Shown: positions 51,449 to 59,913 of the stretch, piece after piece
Numbering within the stretch: the stretch's first letter is position 1
How the letters are laid out: every line of letters starts with the position of its first letter
Assembly (NCBI RefSeq): GCF_036227605.1
Contig: NZ_CP109487.1
Location: 9,287,001-9,351,000, forward strand
Length of the DNA: 64,000 nt
Reading direction: 5' to 3'
From: Streptomyces sp. NBC_01439
GTDB lineage: Bacteria > Actinomycetota > Actinomycetes > Streptomycetales > Streptomycetaceae
Notes under the pieces: model-generated
Databases searched by the model: none
What the model saw: the letters and a program-made list of their open reading frames with translations, nothing else
Told to the model about the DNA's origin: nothing
Made by a program: the position numbers and the translations under genes

Positions 51449-51820
51449 TCAGGCAGGATCGAGGGCCTGGATCTCGTCGAGGTGGTTCTCGACCCAGTTC
51501 CGCAGCTGCCCCAAGGGCTCCGCCACGCTGTGGCCGAGCTCCGTGAGCGCGTACTCCACGTGCGGCGGCACTGCCGGGTACACGGTCCGATCGACGAACC
51601 CCTTCTCCTCCAAGCGGCGCAGCGTGTTGGTCAGGACCTTCGGACTGACACCCTGGAGGCGGCGGAGCAGGGCGCCGAAGCGCTGCGGTCCGTCCTCCAT
51701 GGCGCCGATGGCCAGCGCGGACCACTTGTTGGCCAGGAGATCGAGCACCTCGCGGCACGGGCACTGCGCCGCGTAGACATCGTGCTGGTCGTGCCGCTCC
51801 GACGTACAGCCCATGACCAT
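51449..51820 (-). CDS. HxlR-family (MarR-like) transcriptional regulator
   Basis: 123 residues. AAQCPCREVLDLLANKWSAL opens the HxlR domain with a Cys-Pro-Cys, and QRFGALLRRLQGVSPKVLTN then LRRLEEKGFVDRTVYPAVPP form the winged helix. The Cys pair could sense thiol-reactive quinones, as in YodB/QorR (inference). ATG 51820 has GGGAG upstream; ATG 51814 is possible. A perfect 19-bp palindrome at 51858 sits in its promoter, divergent from the oxidoreductase at 52058. Confidence 0.9.
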   Translation of the reverse strand: MVMGCTSERHDQHDVYAAQCPCREVLDLLANKWSALAIGAMEDGPQRFGALLRRLQGVSPKVLTNTLRRLEEKGFVDRTVYPAVPPHVEYALTELGHSVAEPLGQLRNWVENHLDEIQALDPA

Positions 51821-51857
51821 GGCTTTCACTCCCTGTCCGGTGCGTCGTCCACCTCGA

Positions 51858-51876
51858 TACTTCCCAATGGGAAGTA
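51858..51876. promoter_or_regulatory. HxlR operator candidate
   Basis: TACTTCCC-AAT-GGGAAGTA, perfect 8+3+8 inverted repeat. The TACT...AGTA ends match the YodB/HxlR operator style. It lies 38 bases upstream of the HxlR start. Confidence 0.78.
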
Positions 51877-52057
51877 GCCTCCCTTGCAGGTTACTACGTC
51901 CCCGGGGGTACCGTCCGGAACGGGTCTCCGGCTCCCCCCGGCCCGGGTCAGGAGCCCGGATCGCCGGAGTCGGAACCCCCGACCGGCGTCGCCTCAGGAC
52001 AGCGTCCTGACGCCGTCGGCCGCCCCGGAGAAGAAGACCACCGTAAGAGGAAGCGGG

Positions 52058-53107
52058 ATGAACGAGATGCCGAACGAGACGCCGGACGAGACGATGCGGG
52101 CGGTCGCCTACCGCGCGAGCCTGCCGGTCGAGGACGACGAGAGCCTGGTGGACATCGAACTGCCCGTGCCGCGGCCCGGCCCGCACGACCTCCTCGTCCG
52201 GGTCGAGGCCGTCGCGGTCAATCCGGTCGACTACAAGGTGCGCCGCAACAACGACCCGGGCGGCCGCCCCAAGGTGCTCGGCTGGGACGCGGCCGGCACC
52301 GTCGTCGCGGTCGGCGACCGGGTCGAGCTGTTCGCGGTCGGCGACGAGGTCTACTACGCCGGCGCGATCGACCGCCCCGGCACCAACGCCCAGTACCACG
52401 TCGTCGACGAGAGCATCGTCGGGCCCAAGCCGGGCACCCTTTCCTTCACCGACGCCGCAGCCCTGCCGCTGACCTCCCTCACCGCCTGGGAGGGCCTCTT
52501 CGAACGGCTCGGCCTGCGCGAGGGAGGAGCCGGACGGGAGAGCGGCACGCTGCTGGTGACAGCGGCCGCCGGCGGCGTCGGAGCCATGGTGGCGCAACTG
52601 GCCCGGGCCCTCACCGACCTGACGGTGATCGGCACCGCCTCGCGGCCGGAGAGCGCCGACTTCGCACGCCGGATGGGCGTCACGCACGTCGTCGACCACC
52701 ACCGCCCGCTGCCACAGCAGGTGGCCGAGGTCGCACCCGGCGGCCTGGACCACGTCTTCAGCACGGCCGGCACGGACCGCAACCTCGCCGCCTACGCCGA
52801 CATGCTGGTGCCCTTCGGCGGGATCGTTGCCATCGACGACTTCGGGCCCGCGGAGATCGGGCTGCTGAAGTCCAAGAGCATCTCCTTCCACTGGGAGCTG
52901 ATGTTCACCCGGTCGCTGTACCGCACCCCGGACCGGGCTCGGCAGCACGACATCCTCACTCGCGTCGCCGGGCTCGTCGACCGCGGCGCCCTCGCGACGA
53001 CCGCCACCACCGACCTCGGCACGGTCAACGCGGCCCATCTGCGCGAAGCCCACCGGATCCTGGAATCCGGCAGCGCCATCGGCAAGATCACCCTCACCGG
53101 TTTCTGA
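52058..53107 (+). CDS. Zinc-independent MDR-family quinone/enone oxidoreductase
   Basis: 349 residues. GroES-like N-terminal domain (DIELPVPRPGPHDLLVRVEA ... LGWDAAGTVVAVGDRVELFA) and NADPH-binding domain with AAAGGVGAMVAQLARAL. The catalytic-zinc ligands are missing, as in quinone oxidoreductases/ZADH1-like proteins. Divergent from HxlR, the usual arrangement for a quinone-responsive reductase. ATG 52058 has AAGAGGAAG upstream. Followed by an ABM monooxygenase gene. Confidence 0.88.
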   Translation: MNEMPNETPDETMRAVAYRASLPVEDDESLVDIELPVPRPGPHDLLVRVEAVAVNPVDYKVRRNNDPGGRPKVLGWDAAGTVVAVGDRVELFAVGDEVYYAGAIDRPGTNAQYHVVDESIVGPKPGTLSFTDAAALPLTSLTAWEGLFERLGLREGGAGRESGTLLVTAAAGGVGAMVAQLARALTDLTVIGTASRPESADFARRMGVTHVVDHHRPLPQQVAEVAPGGLDHVFSTAGTDRNLAAYADMLVPFGGIVAIDDFGPAEIGLLKSKSISFHWELMFTRSLYRTPDRARQHDILTRVAGLVDRGALATTATTDLGTVNAAHLREAHRILESGSAIGKITLTGF

Positions 53108-53167
53108 GCCGGTGCCAGAGCTCACCCCGCGCGCCGCCCCGGCGCCTTCCGACCCGAGGAGAAGGCC

Positions 53168-53497
53168 ATGTCCCCCCTTTCCCACCCGCTCGTCGCCCTT
53201 GCCCGCGTGCGCGCGAAGCCGACGCGGCGCCGCGCGTTGCAGGAGGCCCTGGCCGCACTGGTCGAACCGTCCCGCGCCGAGAGCGGGTGCTTCGACTACG
53301 CGCCGTTCGAACTGCTGGAGGAGCCCGGCACCTTCTACGTACGCGAGACCTGGGCCGACCAGGAGGCCCTCGACTTCCACATGGCCACGCCCCACTTCCA
53401 GGCCTTCGCAGCCCGCTTCGAAGAGCTCCTGGCGGAGCCGATCAAGCTGATTCCGCTGCGCGAGGTCCCCGTCGCCGCCACGGCCGACCCGGCCTGA
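53168..53497 (+). CDS. ABM-domain (quinol/antibiotic) monooxygenase-like protein
   Basis: 109 residues, one dimeric alpha-beta barrel: LVALARVRAKPTRRRALQEA, SRAESGCFDYAPFELLEEPG, TFYVRETWADQEALDFHMAT and FQAFAARFEELLAEPI. YgiN-like proteins oxidise quinols without cofactors. ATG 53168 follows GAGGAGAAGG. With HxlR and the quinone reductase, this looks like a three-gene quinone stress module. Confidence 0.87.
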   Translation: MSPLSHPLVALARVRAKPTRRRALQEALAALVEPSRAESGCFDYAPFELLEEPGTFYVRETWADQEALDFHMATPHFQAFAARFEELLAEPIKLIPLREVPVAATADPA

Positions 53498-53566
53498 CAG
53501 CCGCCTGCCCGCCTGCCCGCCTGGCACAGGCGGGCTCCCTCGACACCAGCAAGCCGAGGAGATCCC

Positions 53567-54013
53567 ATGCCTCGCACCGCCCGCCTGACCACAACCGTTC
53601 CGAGCTCCCACAAGGTCAGCCCGTGCGCACACCGCTACGAGCTGCCCGCGGACCTCAAGGCCCCACGCCTGCTCCGGACCTGGATCATGGCCCGGCTCGC
53701 CGGATGGCACCTGCACGGGCCGAGCGACGACCTCCTCCTGATCGCGACGGAACTGGCCACCAACGCCGTGCGCCACGGCGGCACCCCGGCCCGGATCACC
53801 CTGGCCCTGCGATGTCCCGACACCGGCCAACGGGTGGTGCGGCTGGAAGTCGAGGACTCCGGCCCGGGTTTCGACCCGCGCTCGCGCACCCACTCGGTCC
53901 ACGTCGAGAGCTGCACGGGCCGCGGCCTGCTGCTGGTGGACACGCTGAGCAGCGCCTGGGGAGTCCGGCCGACGGCGGCCGGCCAGCTGGTCTGGGCGGA
54001 GCTGCCGACCTGA
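53567..54013 (+). CDS. Anti-sigma-type HATPase (RsbW/SpoIIAB-like), second copy
   Basis: 148 residues: LLIATELATNAVRHGGTPAR (N box), EVEDSGPGFDPRS (G1) and GRGLLLVDTLSSAWG (G2). ATG 53567 follows GAGGAGA. Same family as the 11745 product but shorter and not closely similar. No partner STAS or sigma gene is adjacent. Confidence 0.85.
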   Translation: MPRTARLTTTVPSSHKVSPCAHRYELPADLKAPRLLRTWIMARLAGWHLHGPSDDLLLIATELATNAVRHGGTPARITLALRCPDTGQRVVRLEVEDSGPGFDPRSRTHSVHVESCTGRGLLLVDTLSSAWGVRPTAAGQLVWAELPT

Positions 54014-54044
54014 CCGTCCGCAGCAAGGACTTGCCATCGAGCTG

Positions 54045-54060
54045 ATGTTTACGCAAACAT
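54045..54060. promoter_or_regulatory. LacI-type operator, copy 4 (GH35)
   Basis: ATGTTTACGCAAACAT, one mismatch from the perfect palindrome, 61 bases before the GH35 start. Confidence 0.85.
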
Positions 54061-54121
54061 TCAGGATGGCGACAGTCCCGCGCGCGATCCGCGCGCCCCT
54101 GCTCAGTTGAGGAGCACGCGC

Positions 54122-55873
54122 ATGCCCCTTCTCCAGATCGAAGACGACGGATTCCGGCTCGACGGAGATCCCTTCCGCATCCTCTCGGGCGGACTGCACT
54201 ACTTCCGCGTCCATCCCGAACTCTGGGCCGACCGGCTGCACAAGGCCCGTCTCATGGGGCTCAACACGGTGGAGACGTACGTGCCGTGGAACCTCCACCA
54301 GCCGCGGCCCGACGAGTTCCGCATGGACGACGGGCTCGATCTGCCCCGGTTCCTCGATCTCGCCGCCGCCGAGGGGCTGCACGTACTCCTGCGGCCCGGC
54401 CCCTACATCTGTGCCGAATGGGAGGGCGGCGGCCTGCCCTCGTGGCTCCTGGCCGACCCGTCCATGCGGCTGCGCAGCCGCGACCCGCAGTTCCTCGCCG
54501 CGGTCGAGGACTACTTCAGCCGGCTCCTGCCCCCGCTGCACGACCGCCTCGCCACCCGGGGTGGGCCGGTGCTGGCCGTGCAGGTGGAGAACGAGTACGG
54601 CGCGTACGGAGACGACACCGCCTACCTGGAGCACCTCGCCGACTCCCTGCACCGCCACGGCGCCGACGTCCCGCTCTTCACCTGTGACCAGCCGGCCGAC
54701 CTCGAACGAGGGGCGCTGCCGGGCGTGCTCGCCACCGCTAACTTCGGCAGCCGGTCGGAGGCACACCTCGCGACCCTGCGCACCGCCCGGCCGTCCGGGC
54801 CGCTGCTCTGCACGGAGTTCTGGATCGGCTGGTTCGACCGGTGGGGCGCACACCATGTCGTCCGCGGCGCGGAGCAGGCGTCCCAGGAGCTCGACGAGCT
54901 GCTCGCGACCGGGGCCTCCGTGAACTTCTACATGTTCCACGGCGGCACGAACTTCGGCTTCATGAACGGCGCCAACGACAAGCACACCTACCGGCCGACC
55001 GTGACCTCCTACGACTACGACGCCCCCCTCGACGAGGCCGGCGACCCGACCGAGAAGTTCGCCGCGTTCCGCAAGGTAATCGCCAAATACGCCCCGGTCC
55101 CGGCAGAGGTACCGCCCCCACGTGCTGCGAAGTTCAGCCTGGAGGCGGTGGAGCTGACCGAGAGCATCGGTCTGCTGGACGCCGCACCGGCCCTCGGGGA
55201 CGCCGTCGCCTCGCCTCGTCCGCTGACCATGGAGGAACTCGGACAGGGCTACGGCTTCGTGCTGTACGAGGCGGACCTGCCGGATGCCGGGCCCGCCCTG
55301 CTCGAACTGGAGCAGGTACGCGACCGCGCCCAGGTATTCGTCGACGGCCAGCCGGTGGGGGTGCTGGAGCGGGAGAGCCACGAGCACGCCCTCACTTTCG
55401 CGGTCCCGCGGCCGGGCGCCGTCCTGAGCGTTCTCGTCGAGAACCAGGGGCGGGTGAACTACGGCTGGGGCATCCACGACCGCAAGGGACTGCTCGGCCG
55501 CGTCTCGCTCGACGGCTCCCCGCTCGACGGATGGACCAGCCGTCCGCTGCCGCTCACGGCCCTTGAGGACCTGCCGTTCGGCGCCGGGGCGGCCACACCG
55601 ACCGGACCGGCCTTCTACCGGGGCACCTTCGACGCGGACCGGCCGGCCGACACCTTCCTCCACCTCGGCGGCTGGCGGAAGGGCAGCGTCTGGGTCAACG
55701 GCTTCGCCCTCGGCCGCTACTGGTCCCGGGGCCCCCAGCGCTCGCTGTACGTCCCCGGCCCGGTGCTGCGCAGGGGCGCGAACGAAGTCGTCGTGCTCGA
55801 ACTCCACGCACCCGGCCCTGACCGGAAGGTGGCCTTCCGGGACGCGCCCGACCTCGGCCCCGTCGAGGACTGA
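54122..55873 (+). CDS. GH35 beta-galactosidase
   Basis: 583 residues, no signal peptide, so probably cytoplasmic. Catalytic barrel: GGLHYFRVHPELWADRLHKA, LLRPGPYICAEWEGGGLPSW, VLAVQVENEYGAYG (acid/base Glu) and LLCTEFWIGWFDRWG (nucleophile Glu), then NFYMFHGGTNFGFMNG and C-terminal jelly-roll domains ending with FALGRYWSRGPQRSLYVPG. It should release galactose from imported galacto-oligosaccharides. ATG 54122 follows GAGGAGC. Operator copy 4 lies upstream and a terminator downstream. Confidence 0.93.
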   Translation: MPLLQIEDDGFRLDGDPFRILSGGLHYFRVHPELWADRLHKARLMGLNTVETYVPWNLHQPRPDEFRMDDGLDLPRFLDLAAAEGLHVLLRPGPYICAEWEGGGLPSWLLADPSMRLRSRDPQFLAAVEDYFSRLLPPLHDRLATRGGPVLAVQVENEYGAYGDDTAYLEHLADSLHRHGADVPLFTCDQPADLERGALPGVLATANFGSRSEAHLATLRTARPSGPLLCTEFWIGWFDRWGAHHVVRGAEQASQELDELLATGASVNFYMFHGGTNFGFMNGANDKHTYRPTVTSYDYDAPLDEAGDPTEKFAAFRKVIAKYAPVPAEVPPPRAAKFSLEAVELTESIGLLDAAPALGDAVASPRPLTMEELGQGYGFVLYEADLPDAGPALLELEQVRDRAQVFVDGQPVGVLERESHEHALTFAVPRPGAVLSVLVENQGRVNYGWGIHDRKGLLGRVSLDGSPLDGWTSRPLPLTALEDLPFGAGAATPTGPAFYRGTFDADRPADTFLHLGGWRKGSVWVNGFALGRYWSRGPQRSLYVPGPVLRRGANEVVVLELHAPGPDRKVAFRDAPDLGPVED

Positions 55874-55891
55874 GCGCCCCGGCGGCCGTGC

Positions 55892-55927
55892 GGGGCCGTG
55901 TCCCACGTCGTGGAATCACACGGCCCC
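55892..55927. terminator. Bidirectional terminator between GH35 and GH43 genes
   Basis: GGGGCCGTGT (55892-55901) pairs with ACACGGCCCC (55918-55927), 16-base loop that itself can pair (CCACG/CGTGG). It lies between convergent genes ending at 55873 and 55958. Confidence 0.8.
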
Positions 55928-55957
55928 ACCGGTGCCGGGGCGAAGGGGCGGGGCGGG

Positions 55958-57412
55958 TCAGACGGCCGAGCGCCGCCACTTCTGGTTGTCGCCGCCGTTG
56001 CACGTCCACTGGACGAGCCGCGTGCCGTCGGCCCATGACTGGTTCGCGACATCGACGCACTTGCCGCTGTGCTGGGCGACGAGGCGCATACCGGTCGGGC
56101 CCGCCTGGGCCGTCCTCCACTTCTGCCCGGGCCCGTCGCCGCAGGTGGTCTGGATGATCGCGGCGCCGTCATCGGGGGACGCGTCCCGGACCGCGAGGCA
56201 CCTCCCGCTGTGGCGGAGCATGATCCGTACCGTGCCGTCCCCCACGCCCTGGAACCACACCTGCTGGTTGACGCTGCCCGCCGCGCAGGTCCACTGGATC
56301 AGCGGGGCGCCCTCGGCCACCGACCAGTCGGCGGCGTCGGCGCACTTGCCGCTGTGCGCGGCGGTGAGGGTGCTCCAGTCCCCGGTGCCCCGCACAGTCC
56401 CGTTCTCCGTGGAGACGATGATCTGCGGGTAGTACTCCATGGACAGGGTGGTCCTGGTCGGGAACTTCAACGGGAGCCAGATGTACTGTGAGTCGTTGAC
56501 CGTGCCGCCCATCGAGTTGCCCCAGCGGTCGCCCATGTACAGGTGGGTGGTGACACCGGACGTCCCCTCGACGGGCAGCACGAAGGCCGTCTGGGAACCG
56601 TAGGTCCTGCCGTCGCCCAGGTCCCGCAGCGAGCTCCAGGTGCCGGTGATGCTGTCGGCCGTGCCGTACTTCTGCTGGTTGGGGGACCAGCCGGTGGCGC
56701 CGGACGTCACCAGGAAGTAGACGCCGTCGCGCATGAACAAGGCCGGAGCCTCGCGCGACTGGCCGGCCCACAGCTTCTGCACCCGGGTATCGATGCCGGT
56801 GTAGTCCGCGGTGAGCCGGTAGACGTGCAGGTCCGCGTTCTCGTTGGCGGCGGAGATCATGTAGCCCGTGCCGTCGGTGTCCACGAAGGTCGTGATGTCC
56901 CTGGACATGTGTCCAAGCGGCCGGAAGCTCCCGCGCCAGGAGTAGTCGCCGTCGACCCTGGAGGAGACGGCCACCGCGGCACGGGCCTCGCTGTAGTCGG
57001 TGGCGCTGCCCTCCTTGTGCATCCACATGACGAACTGCCCGGTGGCGCGGTTGTACATCACCTTCGGGCGTTCGATGTTGGCGGTGGCCAGCTCCGGGTG
57101 GCTGGCCTGGGACAGGACGTGGCCGCGGAACTCCCACGTCTTCAGGTCGGTGGAGCGGTAGGCGGAGACGTACCTGAAGCTGTTGTCGGGGTTCCGGTCC
57201 TCTCCGAACCAGTAGTAGTACTCGTCCACCTTGATGACCCCTCCGCCATGGGCGTGGACGGGCCGGCCGGCGGGATCGGTGAACTGCGTCGCGTTGATGA
57301 CGGTGACGGGGGAGGGGGAGGCCGCGGCGGTGCCGAGACCGCCGAGGAGGCTCGCGATGAGGGCAGCCAGAACAGCGAACAGGGCTGCGATGCAGGGGGG
57401 ATGACGTCGCAT
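55958..57412 (-). CDS. Secreted GH43 enzyme (exo-beta-1,3-galactanase type) with CBM13
   Basis: 484 residues: a signal peptide (about 1-32), a GH43 propeller (about 35-335: VHAHGGGVIKVDEYYYWFGE, NIERPKVMYNRATGQFVMWM, SGATGWSPNQQKYGTA, LYMGDRWGNSMGGTVNDSQY) and a C-terminal ricin-type trefoil with three QxW repeats (about 350-484). It is a clear paralogue of 22202-24151 but lacks the WxL-like extension, so it would be free rather than surface-held. ATG 57412 follows GAGG. It is divergent from the ABC operon, across operator copies 5 and 6. Confidence 0.88.
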   Translation of the reverse strand: MRRHPPCIAALFAVLAALIASLLGGLGTAAASPSPVTVINATQFTDPAGRPVHAHGGGVIKVDEYYYWFGEDRNPDNSFRYVSAYRSTDLKTWEFRGHVLSQASHPELATANIERPKVMYNRATGQFVMWMHKEGSATDYSEARAAVAVSSRVDGDYSWRGSFRPLGHMSRDITTFVDTDGTGYMISAANENADLHVYRLTADYTGIDTRVQKLWAGQSREAPALFMRDGVYFLVTSGATGWSPNQQKYGTADSITGTWSSLRDLGDGRTYGSQTAFVLPVEGTSGVTTHLYMGDRWGNSMGGTVNDSQYIWLPLKFPTRTTLSMEYYPQIIVSTENGTVRGTGDWSTLTAAHSGKCADAADWSVAEGAPLIQWTCAAGSVNQQVWFQGVGDGTVRIMLRHSGRCLAVRDASPDDGAAIIQTTCGDGPGQKWRTAQAGPTGMRLVAQHSGKCVDVANQSWADGTRLVQWTCNGGDNQKWRRSAV

Positions 57413-57523
57413 GAGTACCTCGCGATGGCTGGCGGGCAAGGAGGTGTCCGTGGGTGGACGGGCCCATGGCTCCGGACCCGGCGGAGAAGCCGGCCCCGGT
57501 GAAATCGGTGTTCCACCTCTGTA

Positions 57524-57539
57524 ATGTTTACGTAAACAT
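57524..57539. promoter_or_regulatory. LacI-type operator, copy 5 (GH43)
   Basis: Perfect palindrome ATGTTTACGTAAACAT, about 110 bases upstream of the GH43 start at 57412. Confidence 0.88.
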
Positions 57540-57796
57540 TCAGTGGTTGGCAGCGAGTCTGGGAGTCGCGTCGGGGCCTGTCAAGCAGTCGGACGCGAAT
57601 CGTCACAACCGGCCCGGGTGTCGCCTCACCGCCCAACTCCGTCTCGGAAGCGGAGGGTTGGTAGGGAGGTCTGCGGCCGGGTGTGCGTGAAGGGCGCCCC
57701 GGCGGGCGTCATCGCCGTCCGGTGACTCCCTTTTTCGGCCAGCGGGGTGCAAGGTGCTTGACGCTCCCCACCGAGGGTGCCACGATCGCCGGACCG
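57540..57796. other. Divergent promoter region between operators 5 and 6
   Basis: About 260 bases with no supported gene. Short frames have no Shine-Dalgarno. It presumably holds the two promoters that each operator controls, separated enough for independent regulation. Confidence 0.5.
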
Positions 57797-57812
57797 ATGG
57801 TTACGTAAACAT
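57797..57812. promoter_or_regulatory. LacI-type operator, copy 6 (ABC operon)
   Basis: ATGGTTACGTAAACAT, one mismatch from consensus, 100 bases before the permease start at 57913. Confidence 0.82.
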
Positions 57813-57912
57813 TTCTCATCAGGTCCTGCCCCATGGAGGCCGATTCCGGCCCGGAGGCCAGTCATCCCTTCCTCCGCCGCGGACCTGTAGGTCACTGACA
57901 CAAGGACCCACC

Positions 57913-58833
57913 ATGTCGCTCCTGCCGGCACCGGCAAAGGCATTCCCCCCATCTCGTTCCCGTTCACGCACACGTCGGAACGCCCTCGTCGGCTGGGGGT
58001 TCGCCGGACCCTTCGCAGCGGTGTTCGCCCTCGTCTTCCTGGCTCCCATCGGGTACGCGTTCCATCTCAGCCTGATGCGCGACCGGCTGATCGGCGGTAC
58101 CTCCTTCGTCGGCGCGGACAACTATCTCCAAGCGCTGACCGATGCGCGCTTCTGGGAGGGATCGGCCCGGGTGGGGCTGTTCCTGCTCGTCCAGGTGCCG
58201 GTCATGCTGGGGATCGCGTTGCTCGTCGCGCTCGCCATCGACAGCGGCCGGCTGTACGGCAAGGCCTTCTTCAGGGTGTCCGTCTTCCTGCCCTACGCCG
58301 TACCGGCCGTGGTGGCCAGCCTGATGTGGGGGTTCATCTACGGCACCCGGTTCGGCCTCGTGGGCAACCTGAACGACGCCTTCGGCCTCGCGCTCCCGGA
58401 CCCGCTCTCGCCCCCATTGGTGCTCGCCTCCATCGGCAACGTCGTGACCTGGGAGTTCGTCGGCTACAACACCTTGATCTTCTATGCCGCGCTCAAGGTG
58501 GTCCCGCGCTCCCTCTACGAGGCGGCGGCCATCGACGGCGCCGGGGAGTGGCGCATCGTCACCGCGATCAAACTGCCGGCCATCCGCAGTGCGGTGGTCA
58601 TCGCGACGATCTTCTCGATCATCGGCAGCTTCCAGCTCTTCAACGAGCCGAACATCATGCAGAACCTCGCTCCCAACGCGATCACGACCGACTACACCCC
58701 GAACCTCTACACGTACTCGCTGGCCTTCTCCGGGCAGCAGCACAACTACGCGGCGACCATCGCCATCGTGATGGGCGTCTTCACCGCGGTCATCGCCTAC
58801 GCGGTCCAGCTCCGCGGCATGCGGAAGGGCTGA
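57913..58833 (+). CDS. CUT1 sugar ABC importer, first permease
   Basis: 306 residues, six membrane segments. The EAA loop EAAAIDGAGEWRIVTAIKLP contacts the ATPase. N-terminal LVGWGFAGPFAAVFALVFLA and SVFLPYAVPAVVASLMWGFI match the MalF/UgpA/LacF class. ATG 57913 follows AAGGA. It is first gene of permease-permease-binding protein, the order typical of Streptomyces oligosaccharide importers that borrow the shared ATPase MsiK. Confidence 0.92.
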   Translation: MSLLPAPAKAFPPSRSRSRTRRNALVGWGFAGPFAAVFALVFLAPIGYAFHLSLMRDRLIGGTSFVGADNYLQALTDARFWEGSARVGLFLLVQVPVMLGIALLVALAIDSGRLYGKAFFRVSVFLPYAVPAVVASLMWGFIYGTRFGLVGNLNDAFGLALPDPLSPPLVLASIGNVVTWEFVGYNTLIFYAALKVVPRSLYEAAAIDGAGEWRIVTAIKLPAIRSAVVIATIFSIIGSFQLFNEPNIMQNLAPNAITTDYTPNLYTYSLAFSGQQHNYAATIAIVMGVFTAVIAYAVQLRGMRKG

Positions 58834-58837
58834 GCAC

Positions 58838-59845
58838 ATGATCACGGACCCCACCGGTGTCTCCTCGGACACGAGGGAGCGCACCGCCGACTCCTGCGGC
58901 GCGGACTCGAGCGGCGCCGCCACCGGACCACAGAGGCCCCCGGCCACCGCACCGCCCAGAGCGGCGCCGCAGCGTCGCCGCCGACGGGCCCACACCCCGC
59001 TCGACCCCAGGCCCAGCATCCCGCTGACCCTGGTGACCGGCCTGGTCCTCGTATACACCCTCCTGCCCCTCGTGTGGCTGGTCGTCAACGCGACCAAGGA
59101 CCAGGAGGACCTCCTCGACTCCTTCGGCCTGTGGTTCGGCAAGGACTTCCAGCTCTGGGACAACATCTCCCGCACGCTGACCTACGACGACGGCGCCTTC
59201 GTCCGCTGGACGCTGAACACCCTGCTGTACGTCGCCGCCGGCGCGGGCGGTGCGACGCTGCTCGCCGTCCTCGGCGGGTACGCGCTGGCCGTGTACGAGT
59301 TCCCGGGCCGCCGAGCCGTGTTCGCCGTCGTCATCGGGGCCGTGGCCGTCCCCGGCACGGCCCTCGCCGTCCCCACGTTCCTGATGTTCAGCGGCATGGG
59401 CCTGGCCAACACCCCGTGGGCAGTGATCATCCCCTCCCTGGTCTCGCCCTTCGGGCTCTACCTGATGTGGGTGTTCACCGCGCAAGCGGTACCTTCCGAA
59501 CTGCTCGAGGCCGCCCGCATCGACGGCGCCGGCGAGCTGCGCATCTTCTTCCGGATCGCCCTGCCGCTGCTGATGCCGGGAACCGTGACGGTGCTGCTCT
59601 TCTCCATGGTCGCGACCTGGAACAACTACTTCCTGCCGCTGATCATGATCAAGGATCCGGACTGGTATCCGCTCACTCTCGGTCTCAATGCGTGGAGCGC
59701 CCAGGCCAGGACCGCGGGCGGCGAGCCCGTCTTCGACCTCATCATCACCGGCTCCCTGCTCACGATCGCGCCGATCGTCGTCGTCTTCCTCCTGCTCCAG
59801 CGCTACTGGCAGTCGGGCCTGGCCGCCGGCAGCGTCAAGGAATGA
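58838..59845 (+). CDS. CUT1 sugar ABC importer, second permease
   Basis: 335 residues, with a polar N-terminal extension of about 60 residues rich in Ala/Arg/Thr before the first helix. EAA loop EAARIDGAGELRIFFRIALP. MalG/UgpE-type sequence (AVPGTALAVPTFLMFSGMGL, SLVSPFGLYLMWVFTAQAVP). Starts four bases after the first permease's stop. Confidence 0.92.
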   Translation: MITDPTGVSSDTRERTADSCGADSSGAATGPQRPPATAPPRAAPQRRRRRAHTPLDPRPSIPLTLVTGLVLVYTLLPLVWLVVNATKDQEDLLDSFGLWFGKDFQLWDNISRTLTYDDGAFVRWTLNTLLYVAAGAGGATLLAVLGGYALAVYEFPGRRAVFAVVIGAVAVPGTALAVPTFLMFSGMGLANTPWAVIIPSLVSPFGLYLMWVFTAQAVPSELLEAARIDGAGELRIFFRIALPLLMPGTVTVLLFSMVATWNNYFLPLIMIKDPDWYPLTLGLNAWSAQARTAGGEPVFDLIITGSLLTIAPIVVVFLLLQRYWQSGLAAGSVKE

Positions 59846-59913
59846 CGCGTCCGGCTGCGCGCTCGGCCCCTCCCGACCCGCTTCATCCGCACACCGAATC
59901 AGGAGCACCACCG

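Noticed and set aside
51449-55906. A 1485-residue open frame on the minus strand covering HxlR, oxidoreductase and GH35 genes
   Set aside because: Only its last ~123 residues (the HxlR gene) are real. The rest is antisense to well-supported genes and has biased, domain-free composition.
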